Shown: in pieces, positions 22,799-31,847 of the stretch
How positions within the stretch are numbered: position 1 is the first letter of the stretch
How the letters are laid out: each line of letters starts with the position of its first letter
Assembly (NCBI RefSeq): GCF_042647465.1
Contig: NZ_JBHRVN010000004.1
Strand: one strand, 5' to 3'
DNA length: 64,000 nucleotides
From: Wagnerdoeblera intermedia
Lineage (GTDB): Bacteria > Pseudomonadota > Alphaproteobacteria > Rhodobacterales > Rhodobacteraceae
The notes under the pieces: model-generated
Database searches by the model: none
What the model saw: only the letters and a program-made list of their open reading frames with translations
What the model was told of the DNA's origin: nothing
Translations under genes and position numbers: made by a program

Positions 22799-24508
22799 TT
22801 GACTTCTTTGTCGTCCCTGCGTTTCGTCCTGGCCCTTGCCGGGGCTTCTTTATTGCCGCTGAGCGCGCTGCCTGCGAAGGCAGAGGTGGCCGGGCCCTAT
22901 CTGGCAGCACGCTCTGCCGATATCGCCTCTGACTTCCGCGAGGCGTCCCACTGGCTGGGGCTGGCGCTGGAGCATGATCCGGCGAATGTCACTCTGCTGG
23001 AAAGTCTGGTGGTGGCCCTGACCGGCGAGGGAGAGGTTGCCAGAGCCGTCCCCGTCGCAGAGCGTCTGGCCGGGCTGGGTGAGGCGGCACCGATCACCAC
23101 CACCGTGATCATCGCAGGCAAATTCGCCGCGCAGGATTATGCAGCCCTTCTCAGTGATCTGCCCGCCGCGCAGATCGGTCCGGGCAATCTGGTCAATCAG
23201 CTGCTGCTTGGCTGGGCGCATATCGGCGCGGGCAGCATGTCTGAGGGGATCGCCGCTTTCGACGCGCTGAACAAAGCCGCCGGGATGGAGCTCTTCGGGC
23301 TTTACCACAAGGCACTTGCCCTTGCGATGGCCGGGGATTTTGAAGGCGCAGCCGAATTGATGGCGGATGAGAAGAATGCTCTCTTCTCGACCCGCCGTGG
23401 CACCTTCGCCCGCATTGAAGTGCTCAGCCAGCTTGATCGCTTTGACGAAGCAAAAGGTCTGCTGGATGCGGGCTTCGGGGATCGCACCGATCCGGAGATT
23501 GCCACCCTGCGTGCCCGTCTGGACAAGCGTGAGGCGCTGCCTTTTGAAACCGTGCGCACTGCCCAGGATGGTGCGGCAGAGGTCTTTCACATTCTCGCAG
23601 GGCTGATGCAGGGGGAGGCCCCCGACAGCGAGACGCTGATCCAGTCGCGTCTGTCAGAATATCTGCGCCCCGATCATACCGACGCAACGCTGCTGACCGC
23701 CTCGGTGCTCGAAAACCTTGGTCGATACGAGCTGGCAGTTGAGGCTTATGATCGTATCCCCGCCGCCAACCCCAGCTACCTCGCGGCCCAGACGGGCAGG
23801 GTGACGGCGCTTTATCAGTCAGACCGCAAGGCGGAGGCCGTTGCGGGCATGACCGAACTGGTCAAAGCCTATCCGAAGTATCTCTCGGTTCATGTGGGCC
23901 TCGGCGATCTGCTGCGCCGCGAAGAGCGTTATGGCGAAGCCGCCGCCGCCTATTCGCGGGCCATTGAACTGCTGGGCCGTCCGGAACCAGCCCATTGGGC
24001 GCTTTACTACAGCCGTGGCATCGCCTGGGAGCAGGCAAAGGAATTCGGCAAAGCAGAACCGGATTTCCGCAAAGCGCTTGAGTTGAACCCCGGTCAGCCG
24101 GAGGTTCTGAATTACCTTGGCTACTCGCTTCTCGATCGGAATATGAAGATTGAAGAAGCGATCGGGATGATCGAGGAAGCCGTGCGCAAGCGGCCGCGCG
24201 ATGGTTATATCATCGACTCTCTGGCCTGGGGGCTGTTCCTGACCGGCCGTTACGAGGAGGCGGTGCAGCATATGGAGACCGCCTCTCTGCTGATGCCGGT
24301 GGATCCGATTGTGACCGATCACCTTGGCGATGTGTATTGGGCGGTGGGGCGTCACTCTGAAGCCCGCTTCCAGTGGCGCCGCGCCCTCTCCTTTGAGCCG
24401 ACGGAAAAGGACGCTAACCGCATCCGCCGCAAGCTGGAGGTCGGGCTGGATCAGGTTCTGGTCGAAGAAAAACTTCCCACACTGGATGCACGACGCGTTA
24501 AAAAATGA
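22799..24508 (+). CDS. Secreted TPR-repeat protein
   Basis: A 569-residue protein starting at a TTG (GGAG 7 bases upstream; the upstream open frame overlaps etfD and is not expected to be used). Residues 1-28 form a signal peptide ending ALPAKA. The rest is alpha-helical tetratricopeptide repeats; clear repeats occur in the C-terminal half (RYELAVEAYDRIPAANPSY, RYGEAAAAYSRAIELLG, FGKAEPDFRKALELNPGQP, RYEEAVQHMETASLLMPVD). Such proteins scaffold envelope complexes; the partner is unknown. ispE overlaps its stop by 4 bases, so ispE translation depends on this gene. Confidence 0.88.
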   Translation: MTSLSSLRFVLALAGASLLPLSALPAKAEVAGPYLAARSADIASDFREASHWLGLALEHDPANVTLLESLVVALTGEGEVARAVPVAERLAGLGEAAPITTTVIIAGKFAAQDYAALLSDLPAAQIGPGNLVNQLLLGWAHIGAGSMSEGIAAFDALNKAAGMELFGLYHKALALAMAGDFEGAAELMADEKNALFSTRRGTFARIEVLSQLDRFDEAKGLLDAGFGDRTDPEIATLRARLDKREALPFETVRTAQDGAAEVFHILAGLMQGEAPDSETLIQSRLSEYLRPDHTDATLLTASVLENLGRYELAVEAYDRIPAANPSYLAAQTGRVTALYQSDRKAEAVAGMTELVKAYPKYLSVHVGLGDLLRREERYGEAAAAYSRAIELLGRPEPAHWALYYSRGIAWEQAKEFGKAEPDFRKALELNPGQPEVLNYLGYSLLDRNMKIEEAIGMIEEAVRKRPRDGYIIDSLAWGLFLTGRYEEAVQHMETASLLMPVDPIVTDHLGDVYWAVGRHSEARFQWRRALSFEPTEKDANRIRRKLEVGLDQVLVEEKLPTLDARRVKK

Positions 24509-25368
24509 GCCTGACTGAATTTGCCGCCGCTAAGATCAACCTGGCCCTTCATGTGACCGGGCAGCGCGATGATGGCTACCACCTGCTTGACAGCCTGGTC
24601 AGCTTTGCCGGGGTGGGGGACCGCCTGAGGCTGGTCGAAGGCGCAGCAGAGCCGCTGCGGATCATCGGCCCGGAGGGGCGGGGCCTTTCTGCGGGGGAAG
24701 ATAATCTGGTTCTGAAAGCCGCCCGGCTTTGCGGCCTGCCTGAGGGGCTGGGGCTTGAACTGGAAAAGTCTTTGCCGCGGGCCTCTGGCATCGGTGGCGG
24801 TTCCGCGGATGCGGCAGCGACTTTGCGGCTGCTTTCGCGCAACAGCGGGGCGGCGCTTCCGGGGGCGGGGGCGGTCCTGTCGCTGGGGGCGGATGTTCCG
24901 GTCTGTCTGGCCGGGCAGAGTTGCCGGATGTCAGGGATCGGCGAAATTCTGACGCCGGCTCCGGCGCTGCCGAAGCTTTGGGTGCTGCTGGCCAATCCTC
25001 GGGTCGAAGTGCCGACGCCTGCGGTCTTTCGCGCCCTGAAGGTGAAGGAGAACCCGCCTCTGGCGCTGCCGGAGACCTCTTGGGCGGATGCGGGCGCGTT
25101 TCTCGACTGGCTGGCAGAGCAGCGCAATGATCTCGAAGAGCCCGCGATTGCTCTGGCGCCTCAGATCGGTGATCTGCTCGATACGCTCTGGGATCTGCCG
25201 GAGGTTCTTTTCGCCCGGATGTCCGGCTCAGGCGCCACCTGCTTTGCGCTTTTTGCGGAAAAATCAGCCGCGATGCGGGCGGTTTATGACGTGCAGGACT
25301 GCTACCCGGACTGGTGGGTGGCGGCTGGTCCGTTGGGGGATGCAGCAGAGGTTTCGCCCGAAGAATGA
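24505..25368 (+). CDS. ispE: 4-diphosphocytidyl-2-C-methyl-D-erythritol kinase
   Basis: GHMP kinase of the MEP pathway to isopentenyl diphosphate; the product is used by the polyprenyl synthase at 31848. The 287 residues have the N-terminal AAAKINLALHVTGQRDDGYH block, the ATP-binding loop PRASGIGGGSADAAA at 91-105, a LGADVPVCL motif and the C-terminal MSGSGATCFALF motif. Length is normal. It is coupled by ATGA overlap to the TPR gene, an arrangement seen in other Rhodobacteraceae. Confidence 0.96.
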   Translation: MSLTEFAAAKINLALHVTGQRDDGYHLLDSLVSFAGVGDRLRLVEGAAEPLRIIGPEGRGLSAGEDNLVLKAARLCGLPEGLGLELEKSLPRASGIGGGSADAAATLRLLSRNSGAALPGAGAVLSLGADVPVCLAGQSCRMSGIGEILTPAPALPKLWVLLANPRVEVPTPAVFRALKVKENPPLALPETSWADAGAFLDWLAEQRNDLEEPAIALAPQIGDLLDTLWDLPEVLFARMSGSGATCFALFAEKSAAMRAVYDVQDCYPDWWVAAGPLGDAAEVSPEE

Positions 25369-25374
25369 GGGCGG

Positions 25375-25402
25375 CGGAGGGCCCGCTGTGCGGGCCGCTC
25401 CG
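25375..25402. terminator. Hairpin between convergent ispE and the decarboxylase gene
   Basis: GGCCCGC (25380-25386), loop TGT, GCGGGCC (25390-25396), with outer CGGAG/CTCCG arms extending the stem imperfectly. No long T-tract is present, so it may be a weak bidirectional terminator. Confidence 0.5.
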
Positions 25403-25409
25403 TCAGGTG

Positions 25410-26552
25410 TCATTTCAGCGAGAGCACGGTTTCAATCGCCACATCCCCGAAGCCGTTGAAGCGGGTGTTGGTGGCGATGGAATAGGCCCCGAGCCCGCTG
25501 AAAAGCAGATAGTCCCCCTCGGCCAGATCGCCCGCGAGCGGAACGGCCCCCGGCAGACGGTCAACCCAGTCGCAGGTCGGGCCAAAGAGCACCCGCAGCC
25601 GTGCGGGGCCGTTTTTCCGCTGCCCTTCCGGGCTCAGCACCTCGATGCGGTCCGTCAGACCGACGAGCGGCAGCTCATCAAGACTGCCATAGGTGCCGTC
25701 GTTCAGAAAAACATGCTCATCATCGCGCAGCGCCCGCACGCAGGTGCCAAGGGTGAAGCATTCCGCCACCATCCCGCGCCCCGGCTCGCAGACGAGTTGG
25801 GGCGCGGTTTCGCCGAAAGCACTTTGGGTGCTGACAGCAATGGCGGCGAAGATCCCCTTCAGATCAGGCTTCTCGCCGTTCAGGCGGTGCCCCGGAAAGC
25901 CACCGCCGACGTTCAGACGGGCGATCGTCACCCCGGCCTTTTGCGCAATCTCAGCCGCGGCCAGAATATGACGCTCCCACTCTGCGGCTTCCGTGCATTG
26001 GGTGCCAGGGTGGAAGCTGAGCGAGGGGGTGAAGCCTGCGGCCGCCACCTGTGCCAGCAGATCTGCAGCAAGCTCAGGGTCTGCGCCGAATTTGGCAAAG
26101 GCGCGGTCCTCTGCGCCCGGGGCGGGCAGGCGGAAGCGAACGCTGATTTCAACGCCCTGCGTGGGCAGCAGCTCAACCAGCTTGGCCAGTTCACTGCGGC
26201 TGTCGACGGCAAAGCTTTTCACCCGCAGCTCATGGGCGGCGATGATCTCATGGCGTGCGCGGACGGGGTTGTTGTAATGGATCACCGCATCGGGTGCGAG
26301 GCGGCGGATCAGGCGCATCTCGGCCACAGAGCCCACGTGAAAGCCGCGAAGACCGGCGGTGGCCAGGTTTTCGATCACCACTTCCATGGGATTGGCCTTG
26401 ACCGCATAGCTCACAAAGCCCGGAAAGCCGTCAATGAAGCGGCGCGCGACATCCTGCAGGACACCGGGCGCGAAGAACATCACCGGATTTTCCGGGCGCT
26501 GGTGGGCGATATATTCCGCCGGCTTTGCCCAGATCGTTTTCGACAGTCCCAT
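25410..26552 (-). CDS. Type III PLP-dependent ornithine/lysine decarboxylase-like enzyme
   Basis: Alanine-racemase-fold decarboxylase related to eukaryotic-type ornithine decarboxylase, making putrescine (or cadaverine). The 380 residues show the PLP lysine Lys52 in YAVKANP, the SFHPGTQC loop, glycine-rich GGGFPG, CEPGRGMV, and the GPTCDWVDR block whose Cys is the catalytic residue of the ODC/LDC group rather than DAP decarboxylase. The ATG at 26552 has AAGGA upstream; an in-frame TTG at 26570 is less likely. It is divergent from an Lrp-type gene that probably regulates it. Ornithine versus lysine specificity cannot be decided by eye. Confidence 0.88.
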   Translation of the reverse strand: MGLSKTIWAKPAEYIAHQRPENPVMFFAPGVLQDVARRFIDGFPGFVSYAVKANPMEVVIENLATAGLRGFHVGSVAEMRLIRRLAPDAVIHYNNPVRARHEIIAAHELRVKSFAVDSRSELAKLVELLPTQGVEISVRFRLPAPGAEDRAFAKFGADPELAADLLAQVAAAGFTPSLSFHPGTQCTEAAEWERHILAAAEIAQKAGVTIARLNVGGGFPGHRLNGEKPDLKGIFAAIAVSTQSAFGETAPQLVCEPGRGMVAECFTLGTCVRALRDDEHVFLNDGTYGSLDELPLVGLTDRIEVLSPEGQRKNGPARLRVLFGPTCDWVDRLPGAVPLAGDLAEGDYLLFSGLGAYSIATNTRFNGFGDVAIETVLSLK

Positions 26553-26734
26553 CGGCCAATCCTTTGCCAACAGAACGCAGCATCCTTGCCCCGGACTTCG
26601 GGTTGGGGAACGCGCGTGTGCGTTTCATCCAACCAGGCCAGGTGCGTATGAGCCGCCCTTTTCCTGAAAACTGAATTGGCGATATGCGGCACAAAGACTG
26701 CGTTGAAAACCTGTCATTCGACGAAATATGCCGT

Positions 26735-26758
26735 TATAATGACGAAAAGATCGTCATT
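26735..26758 (+). promoter_or_regulatory. TATAAT box overlapped by a perfect dyad upstream of the Lrp-type gene
   Basis: TATAAT at 26735-26740 is a perfect -10 box. AATGACGA (26738-26745), spacer AAAGA, TCGTCATT (26751-26758) is a perfect inverted repeat overlapping it. A related half-site TGTCATTCGACGA lies at 26712-26724. Binding of a dimeric regulator here would block RNA polymerase, consistent with autorepression. Confidence 0.6.
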
Positions 26759-26773
26759 CTGAAGGGGTGTGAC

Positions 26774-27205
26774 ATGGATGACATGGACCGGACCATCTTA
26801 GGCCTGCTCAGCGCGGATGCCCGCATGTCGGTGGCCACGCTGGCGCGGCGGCTGAAGGTGGCACGCTCCACCGTTCAGGCGCGGCTCGAGCGGCTGGAGG
26901 CCTCGGGGATCATTGCGGGCTATACGCTGAAACTGGGCGAAGCGGCGCGGGCGGCGCGGATCCGGGCGACCATTCTTCTGACGATTGAGCCCCGCGCCCA
27001 GGCCGCGATTCTCTCGCGTCTGAAATCGGTGCCGGAGGTTGAGGTGGCGCATACCACCTCGGGGCGCTTTGATCTCCTTTTGCAGGTGGCCGCGCCTTCG
27101 ACAGCGGCTCTCGATGAGGTGTTGGACCGCATCGGTCTGCTGACCGGGGTGAAATCCTCCGAGTCGCTCATTCATCTTTCCACCCGGATCGACCGCGCGG
27201 TCTGA
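26774..27205 (+). CDS. Lrp/AsnC family transcriptional regulator
   Basis: Feast/famine-type regulator responding to an amino acid. The 143 residues comprise an N-terminal winged helix-turn-helix (DRTILGLLSADARMSVATLA, RSTVQARLERLEASGII) and a C-terminal RAM ligand-binding domain (VPEVEVAHTTSGRFDLLLQVA). The ATG at 26774 has GAAGGGG as ribosome binding site; an upstream in-frame ATG at 26684 would place the promoter dyad inside the gene. The divergent neighbour encodes an ornithine/lysine decarboxylase, so a diamine-related amino acid is a likely effector (inference). Confidence 0.92.
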   Translation: MDDMDRTILGLLSADARMSVATLARRLKVARSTVQARLERLEASGIIAGYTLKLGEAARAARIRATILLTIEPRAQAAILSRLKSVPEVEVAHTTSGRFDLLLQVAAPSTAALDEVLDRIGLLTGVKSSESLIHLSTRIDRAV

Positions 27206-27272
27206 CCTGCCGCACTTCCCCTTGCGGGTTCCAATCGCTACATAACGGTCAAGAAAATAGGGATACCCTGTC

Positions 27273-30200
27273 ATGCCGATGGAAAAGACGTTTAACCCCG
27301 CCGAGGCCGAAGCCCGCATTGCCGCCCGCTGGGATGAGGCCAATGCCTTCGCAGCCGGTGCCAATGCCAGCCGCCCGGAGACTTTCTCCATCGTCATCCC
27401 GCCGCCGAATGTCACCGGCAGCCTGCATATGGGCCATGCCTTCAACAACACGCTGCAGGATATCCTGACGCGCTGGCACCGCATGCGCGGCTTTGACACC
27501 CTCTGGCAGCCGGGCACCGACCATGCGGGCATCGCGACCCAGATGGTGGTTGAGCGTGAGCTTGGCAAAGAGGGCAAGCGCCGCACCGATTTCACCCGCG
27601 AAGATTTCACCAAGCTCGTCTGGGAGCAGAAGAAGAAATCGCGCGGCAATATTATCGGCCAGCTGAAGCGCCTTGGCGCCTCGGCCGACTGGGCACGTGA
27701 AGCCTTCACCATGTCGGGGGCCCCCGGCGCGCCTGAGGGCGAGGAAGGCAACTTCCACGACGCGGTGATCAAGGTCTTCGTCGATATGTATCAGAAGGGT
27801 CTGATCTATCGCGGCAAGCGCCTGGTGAACTGGGACCCCCATTTTGAGACCGCAATCTCGGATCTGGAAGTGGAGCAGACCGAAGTCGCCGGCCACATGT
27901 GGCACTTCAAATATCCGCTCGCCGGTGGGGAGACCTATATCTACCGCGAGAAGGACGAAGACGGCGAAGTCATCTTCGAGGAAGAGCGCAACTATATTTC
28001 GATCGCCACCACCCGTCCCGAGACCATGCTCGGCGATGGCGCGATTGCTGTGAACCCGGCAGATGAGCGTTATCAGCCGATCATCGGGAAAATGGTCGAA
28101 CTGCCCGCCGGTCCCGAAGAGGGCCGCCGCCTGATCCCGATCATTGCGGACCCCTATCCGGAAATGGATTTCGGCTCGGGCGCGGTGAAGATCACCGGCG
28201 CGCATGATTTCAACGACTATCAGGTCGCCAAGCGGGCCAATCTGCCGCTCTACCGTCTGATGGACACCAAAGCCCGCATGCGCACCGATGGCTATGACTA
28301 TGCCACCTCGGTTGCAAAAGCGCGTGAGATTGCCGCCGGTGCGCCCTTCACGGAAGGCGAAGTCGATCTGATCAACCTGGTGCCGGACGCCTGGCGCGGA
28401 CTTGATCGTTATGAATGCCGCAAAGCCGTGATCGAACAGGTCACCGGCGACGGCTTTGCCGTGACCGAGCTGGTTAAAGAGATTGATCCTGAGACCAATG
28501 CTGAAGACCTCTCGCTGGTCCCGGTGGTCGAAGACAAGAAGATCATGCAGCCCTTCGGCGACCGCTCGAAAGTGGTCATCGAGCCGATGCTGACCGACCA
28601 GTGGTTCGTCGATACCGCGAAGATCGTGGAACCGGCGCTGGACGCCGTGCGCTCGGGTAAAACCAAAATCATCCCGGAATCGGGTGAGAAGACCTATTAC
28701 CACTGGCTGGAAAACATCGAGCCCTGGTGCATCTCGCGTCAGCTCTGGTGGGGTCACCAGATCCCGGTCTGGTATGGCCTTGATATCGCAGGTGGCTTCA
28801 CCGACGACCAGGGCGACAATGCGCTCGATCACGTGGAGCTTTTCCGCCTGCTGAACGAGGGTCATTTCAACGCCAAAGACCCGGCCTATTTCTGCGCCCC
28901 GAACTTTGACGCGGTCTGCGGACAGTTCCGTGACGCATTGGCTCCGCTGCCGATGCCGCTGAACCATGCCCGCATCGTGGAAGTGGAAACCCGCGCGGAA
29001 GCCATGGATCTGCTGGTTTCCTCGCTGGCTGAGTATAACCTCAGCCAGGATCCGACCAAACTGGTCTATCCGGTCTGGCGCGAAGCCGATGTGCTTGACA
29101 CCTGGTTCTCCTCGGGCCTCTGGCCGATCGGCACCATGGGCTGGCCGGAGCAGACGCCGGAACTGGCGAAATACCATCCGACCTCCGTTCTGATCACCGG
29201 GGCAGACATCCTCTTCTTCTGGGTTGCCCGGATGATGATGATGCAGCTTGCCGTGGTCGAAGACGTGCCCTTCCACACCGTCTATCTCCATGGCCTCGTG
29301 CGCGACGCCAAGGGCAAGAAGATGTCGAAATCTCTGGGCAACGTCGTCGACCCGCTGGAGATCATCGACGAATTCGGCGCGGATGCTTTGCGCTTCACGA
29401 ATGCGGCCATGGCCTCGATCGGTGGCGTGCTGAAGATGGATATGAGCCGCATCACCGGCTACCGGAACTTCGGCACCAAGCTCTGGAACGCCACCCGCTT
29501 CGCGGAGATGAACGGCGTCTGGGAAGGTCATACCACGCAGACGGAGGCCCCCAAGGCCACCGCCGTGGTGAACCGCTGGATTCTCTCGGAAGCTGCGAAA
29601 GTGCGGGCTGAGGTCGATGAAGCTCTCGAGAACTTCCGCTTCAACGATGCGGCGGATGCGCTTTACAAATTCGTCTGGGGCAAGGTCTGCGACTGGTACG
29701 TCGAATTTGCCAAACCGCTCTTCGCCGATGAGGCACTGGCGGCGGAAACCCGTGCGACCATGGCCTTCGTGCTCGATCAGTCGATGATCCTGCTGCATCC
29801 GATCATGCCCTTTATCACCGAAGAGCTTTGGGCGCTGACCGGCGCGCGCCCGAAGCTGCTGGTCCATCAGGACTGGCCGACCTACGGCGACGAGATGATC
29901 GACGCGGAAGCGACCCGCGAGATGAACTGGGTGATCGCATTGATCGAAGACATCCGCTCGGCCCGTGCGCAGATGGGCGTGCCGGTGGGGCTGCACCTGC
30001 CGGTCCTGATGACCGAGCTGGATGCGACCGGCCGCGCGGCCTTTGCCCGCAACGAAGCGCTCATCAAGCGTCTGGCCCGTCTGGGCGACATCACGGAAGG
30101 TGCGGCCCCGAAGGGTTCGGTCACCATCCCGGTTGAGGGCGGGGCCTTCGCGCTGCCGCTGGCAGGGGTGATCGACGTGGCGGCTGAAAAGGCGCGCCTC

Positions 30201-30383
30201 GAGAAGGCTGCGGCGAAGATCGAGAAAGAGGCCGGCGGTCTGCGCGGGCGTCTGTCGAACCCGAAATTCGTCGAAAGCGCGGCGGAAGAAGTGGTTGAGG
30301 AAGCCCGCACCAACCTCGCCCTGCGTGAGGAAGAGCTTTCGAAACTCAAGGCGGCGCTGGCCCGTCTTGCAGAGATCGGCTGA
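27273..30383 (+). CDS. valS: Valyl-tRNA synthetase
   Basis: Class I aminoacyl-tRNA synthetase charging tRNA-Val, with editing of threonine. The 1036 residues include HMGH at 52-55 (the HIGH motif), the CP1 editing domain with the TTRPETMLGD motif, KMSKS at 683-687, the anticodon-binding helical domain and the C-terminal coiled-coil arm (AEKARLEKAAAKIEKEAGGL). This is somewhat longer than the E. coli enzyme (951), as usual in alphaproteobacteria. murD begins 3 bases after the stop. Confidence 0.98.
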   Translation: MPMEKTFNPAEAEARIAARWDEANAFAAGANASRPETFSIVIPPPNVTGSLHMGHAFNNTLQDILTRWHRMRGFDTLWQPGTDHAGIATQMVVERELGKEGKRRTDFTREDFTKLVWEQKKKSRGNIIGQLKRLGASADWAREAFTMSGAPGAPEGEEGNFHDAVIKVFVDMYQKGLIYRGKRLVNWDPHFETAISDLEVEQTEVAGHMWHFKYPLAGGETYIYREKDEDGEVIFEEERNYISIATTRPETMLGDGAIAVNPADERYQPIIGKMVELPAGPEEGRRLIPIIADPYPEMDFGSGAVKITGAHDFNDYQVAKRANLPLYRLMDTKARMRTDGYDYATSVAKAREIAAGAPFTEGEVDLINLVPDAWRGLDRYECRKAVIEQVTGDGFAVTELVKEIDPETNAEDLSLVPVVEDKKIMQPFGDRSKVVIEPMLTDQWFVDTAKIVEPALDAVRSGKTKIIPESGEKTYYHWLENIEPWCISRQLWWGHQIPVWYGLDIAGGFTDDQGDNALDHVELFRLLNEGHFNAKDPAYFCAPNFDAVCGQFRDALAPLPMPLNHARIVEVETRAEAMDLLVSSLAEYNLSQDPTKLVYPVWREADVLDTWFSSGLWPIGTMGWPEQTPELAKYHPTSVLITGADILFFWVARMMMMQLAVVEDVPFHTVYLHGLVRDAKGKKMSKSLGNVVDPLEIIDEFGADALRFTNAAMASIGGVLKMDMSRITGYRNFGTKLWNATRFAEMNGVWEGHTTQTEAPKATAVVNRWILSEAAKVRAEVDEALENFRFNDAADALYKFVWGKVCDWYVEFAKPLFADEALAAETRATMAFVLDQSMILLHPIMPFITEELWALTGARPKLLVHQDWPTYGDEMIDAEATREMNWVIALIEDIRSARAQMGVPVGLHLPVLMTELDATGRAAFARNEALIKRLARLGDITEGAAPKGSVTIPVEGGAFALPLAGVIDVAAEKARLEKAAAKIEKEAGGLRGRLSNPKFVESAAEEVVEEARTNLALREEELSKLKAALARLAEIG

Positions 30384-30386
30384 GCC

Positions 30387-31790
30387 ATGATCCCGGTTGA
30401 GGGTTTTGAAGGGCAGCGTGTGGGGGTGCTGGGGCTTGGACGCTCCGGCCTCGCCACCGCGCGGGCGCTGGCGGCCGGGGGGGCTATCCCGGTGGTCTGG
30501 GATGACAGCGCTGAGGGGCGCGCAAAGGCAGAGGCTGAGGGCTTTGCCCCTGAAGATCTGCGCCGCGACAATGTACTGACGACGCTGGCCTGCGTGATCA
30601 CCTCGCCCGGCATCCCGCATCTTTACCCCGCGCCGCACCCTGTGCTGGCGCGGGCGATGCAGCTTGGCGTGCCGGTCGACAATGACATCGGGCTGTTCTT
30701 CCGCTCGCTGGGGCAAAGCTCCTGGGGGGACTACGATGTCGCCCCGCGTGTGGTGGCGGTCACCGGATCAAACGGCAAATCGACCACCACGGCGCTGATC
30801 ACCCATATCCTGCAGGAAGCCGGACGTGATGCGGTCATGGCCGGGAATATCGGTCGCGGTGTGCTGGATATTGATCCGCCCGAAGACGGCGGCATCGTGG
30901 TGCTGGAGCTTTCGTCTTATCAGACCGATCTGGCGCGGGCGCTGACGCCGGATGTGGCGGTTTTCACCAATCTCTCGCCCGATCACATGGATCGTCACAA
31001 CGGCATGGGCGGCTATTTCGCCGCCAAGCGCCGCCTTTTCGCGGAAGGTGGTCCGGACCGTGCGGTGATCGGTGTGGATGAGCCGGAAGGCGTCTATCTC
31101 GCCGGGCAGCTCAGCCACGGGCCCCAGGATGACCGGGTGATCCGCATCTCCTCGGGGCAAAAGCTTGATCAGTTCGGCTGGTCGGTCTTCGCGCGTAAGG
31201 GGTTTTTGTCGGAGTATCGCAAGGGCCGTCAGCTGGCCTCTGTGGATCTGCGCGGCGTTCCGGGGCTGCCGGGCGCGCATAACCATCAGAACGCCGCTGC
31301 CGCCTGGGCGGCCTGCCGGGCGCTTGGCCTTGGTCCGCGCGATATTGAACTGGCCCTGCACAGCTTTGCCGGTCTGCCGCACCGCAGCCAGATTGTGCGT
31401 GAGATCAATGGTGTGCGTTACGTCAACGACAGCAAGGCCACCAATGTCGACAGCGCGGTTCAGGCGCTGCGGGCCTTCCCGAAGATCCGCTGGATCGCGG
31501 GCGGGCTTGGCAAAGACGGCGGCGTTCAGGGCGCGCTGAATGATCTGGGCAATGTGGTCAAGGCCTATCTGATCGGCCATTCGGCCCGCGAATTTGCGCT
31601 GCAGCTTGGCGGTCTTGAGCAGGAGATCTGCGAGACCATGGAGCAGGCCGTGGCCCGCGCCCATGCCGAAGCCGAGCCGGGTGAGGTGGTCCTGCTGGCC
31701 CCTGCGGCGGCGAGTTTCGATCAATACACCAGCTTCGAGAAACGGGGTGAGCATTTCACCGATCTGGTCCGGGCTCTGCCCGAAGCCTGA
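30387..31790 (+). CDS. murD: UDP-N-acetylmuramoylalanine-D-glutamate ligase MurD
   Basis: Adds D-glutamate to UDP-MurNAc-L-Ala in peptidoglycan synthesis. The 467 residues show the N-terminal Rossmann-like domain (VGVLGLGRSG), the Mur ligase P-loop GSNGKST at 127-133, NLSPDHMDRH, LPGAHNHQNAAAAWAA, and NDSKATN in the C-terminal domain. Length and motifs are complete. It lies 3 bases behind valS rather than in the usual division and cell-wall (dcw) cluster, so it is either displaced or a second copy. Confidence 0.96.
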   Translation: MIPVEGFEGQRVGVLGLGRSGLATARALAAGGAIPVVWDDSAEGRAKAEAEGFAPEDLRRDNVLTTLACVITSPGIPHLYPAPHPVLARAMQLGVPVDNDIGLFFRSLGQSSWGDYDVAPRVVAVTGSNGKSTTTALITHILQEAGRDAVMAGNIGRGVLDIDPPEDGGIVVLELSSYQTDLARALTPDVAVFTNLSPDHMDRHNGMGGYFAAKRRLFAEGGPDRAVIGVDEPEGVYLAGQLSHGPQDDRVIRISSGQKLDQFGWSVFARKGFLSEYRKGRQLASVDLRGVPGLPGAHNHQNAAAAWAACRALGLGPRDIELALHSFAGLPHRSQIVREINGVRYVNDSKATNVDSAVQALRAFPKIRWIAGGLGKDGGVQGALNDLGNVVKAYLIGHSAREFALQLGGLEQEICETMEQAVARAHAEAEPGEVVLLAPAAASFDQYTSFEKRGEHFTDLVRALPEA

Positions 31791-31793
31791 CGG

Positions 31794-31826
31794 AAAAAGG
31801 CCCGGAGGTGACCTCCGGGCCTTTTT
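31794..31826. terminator. Bidirectional terminator between murD and the polyprenyl synthase gene
   Basis: AAAAAGGCCCGGAGG (31794-31808), loop TGA, CCTCCGGGCCTTTTT (31812-31826): a perfect 15-pair stem with poly-A and poly-T ends, ideal for two converging genes. Confidence 0.95.
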
Positions 31827-31847
31827 CATGGGGCAGGGCCGCGAGGC

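Noticed and set aside
27249..30716. A minus-strand open frame of more than 1100 codons opposite valS
   Set aside because: It is a shadow of valS: high GC and valS codon bias keep the antisense frame open. It has no ribosome binding site and no recognisable motif, and valS is complete with all catalytic motifs.
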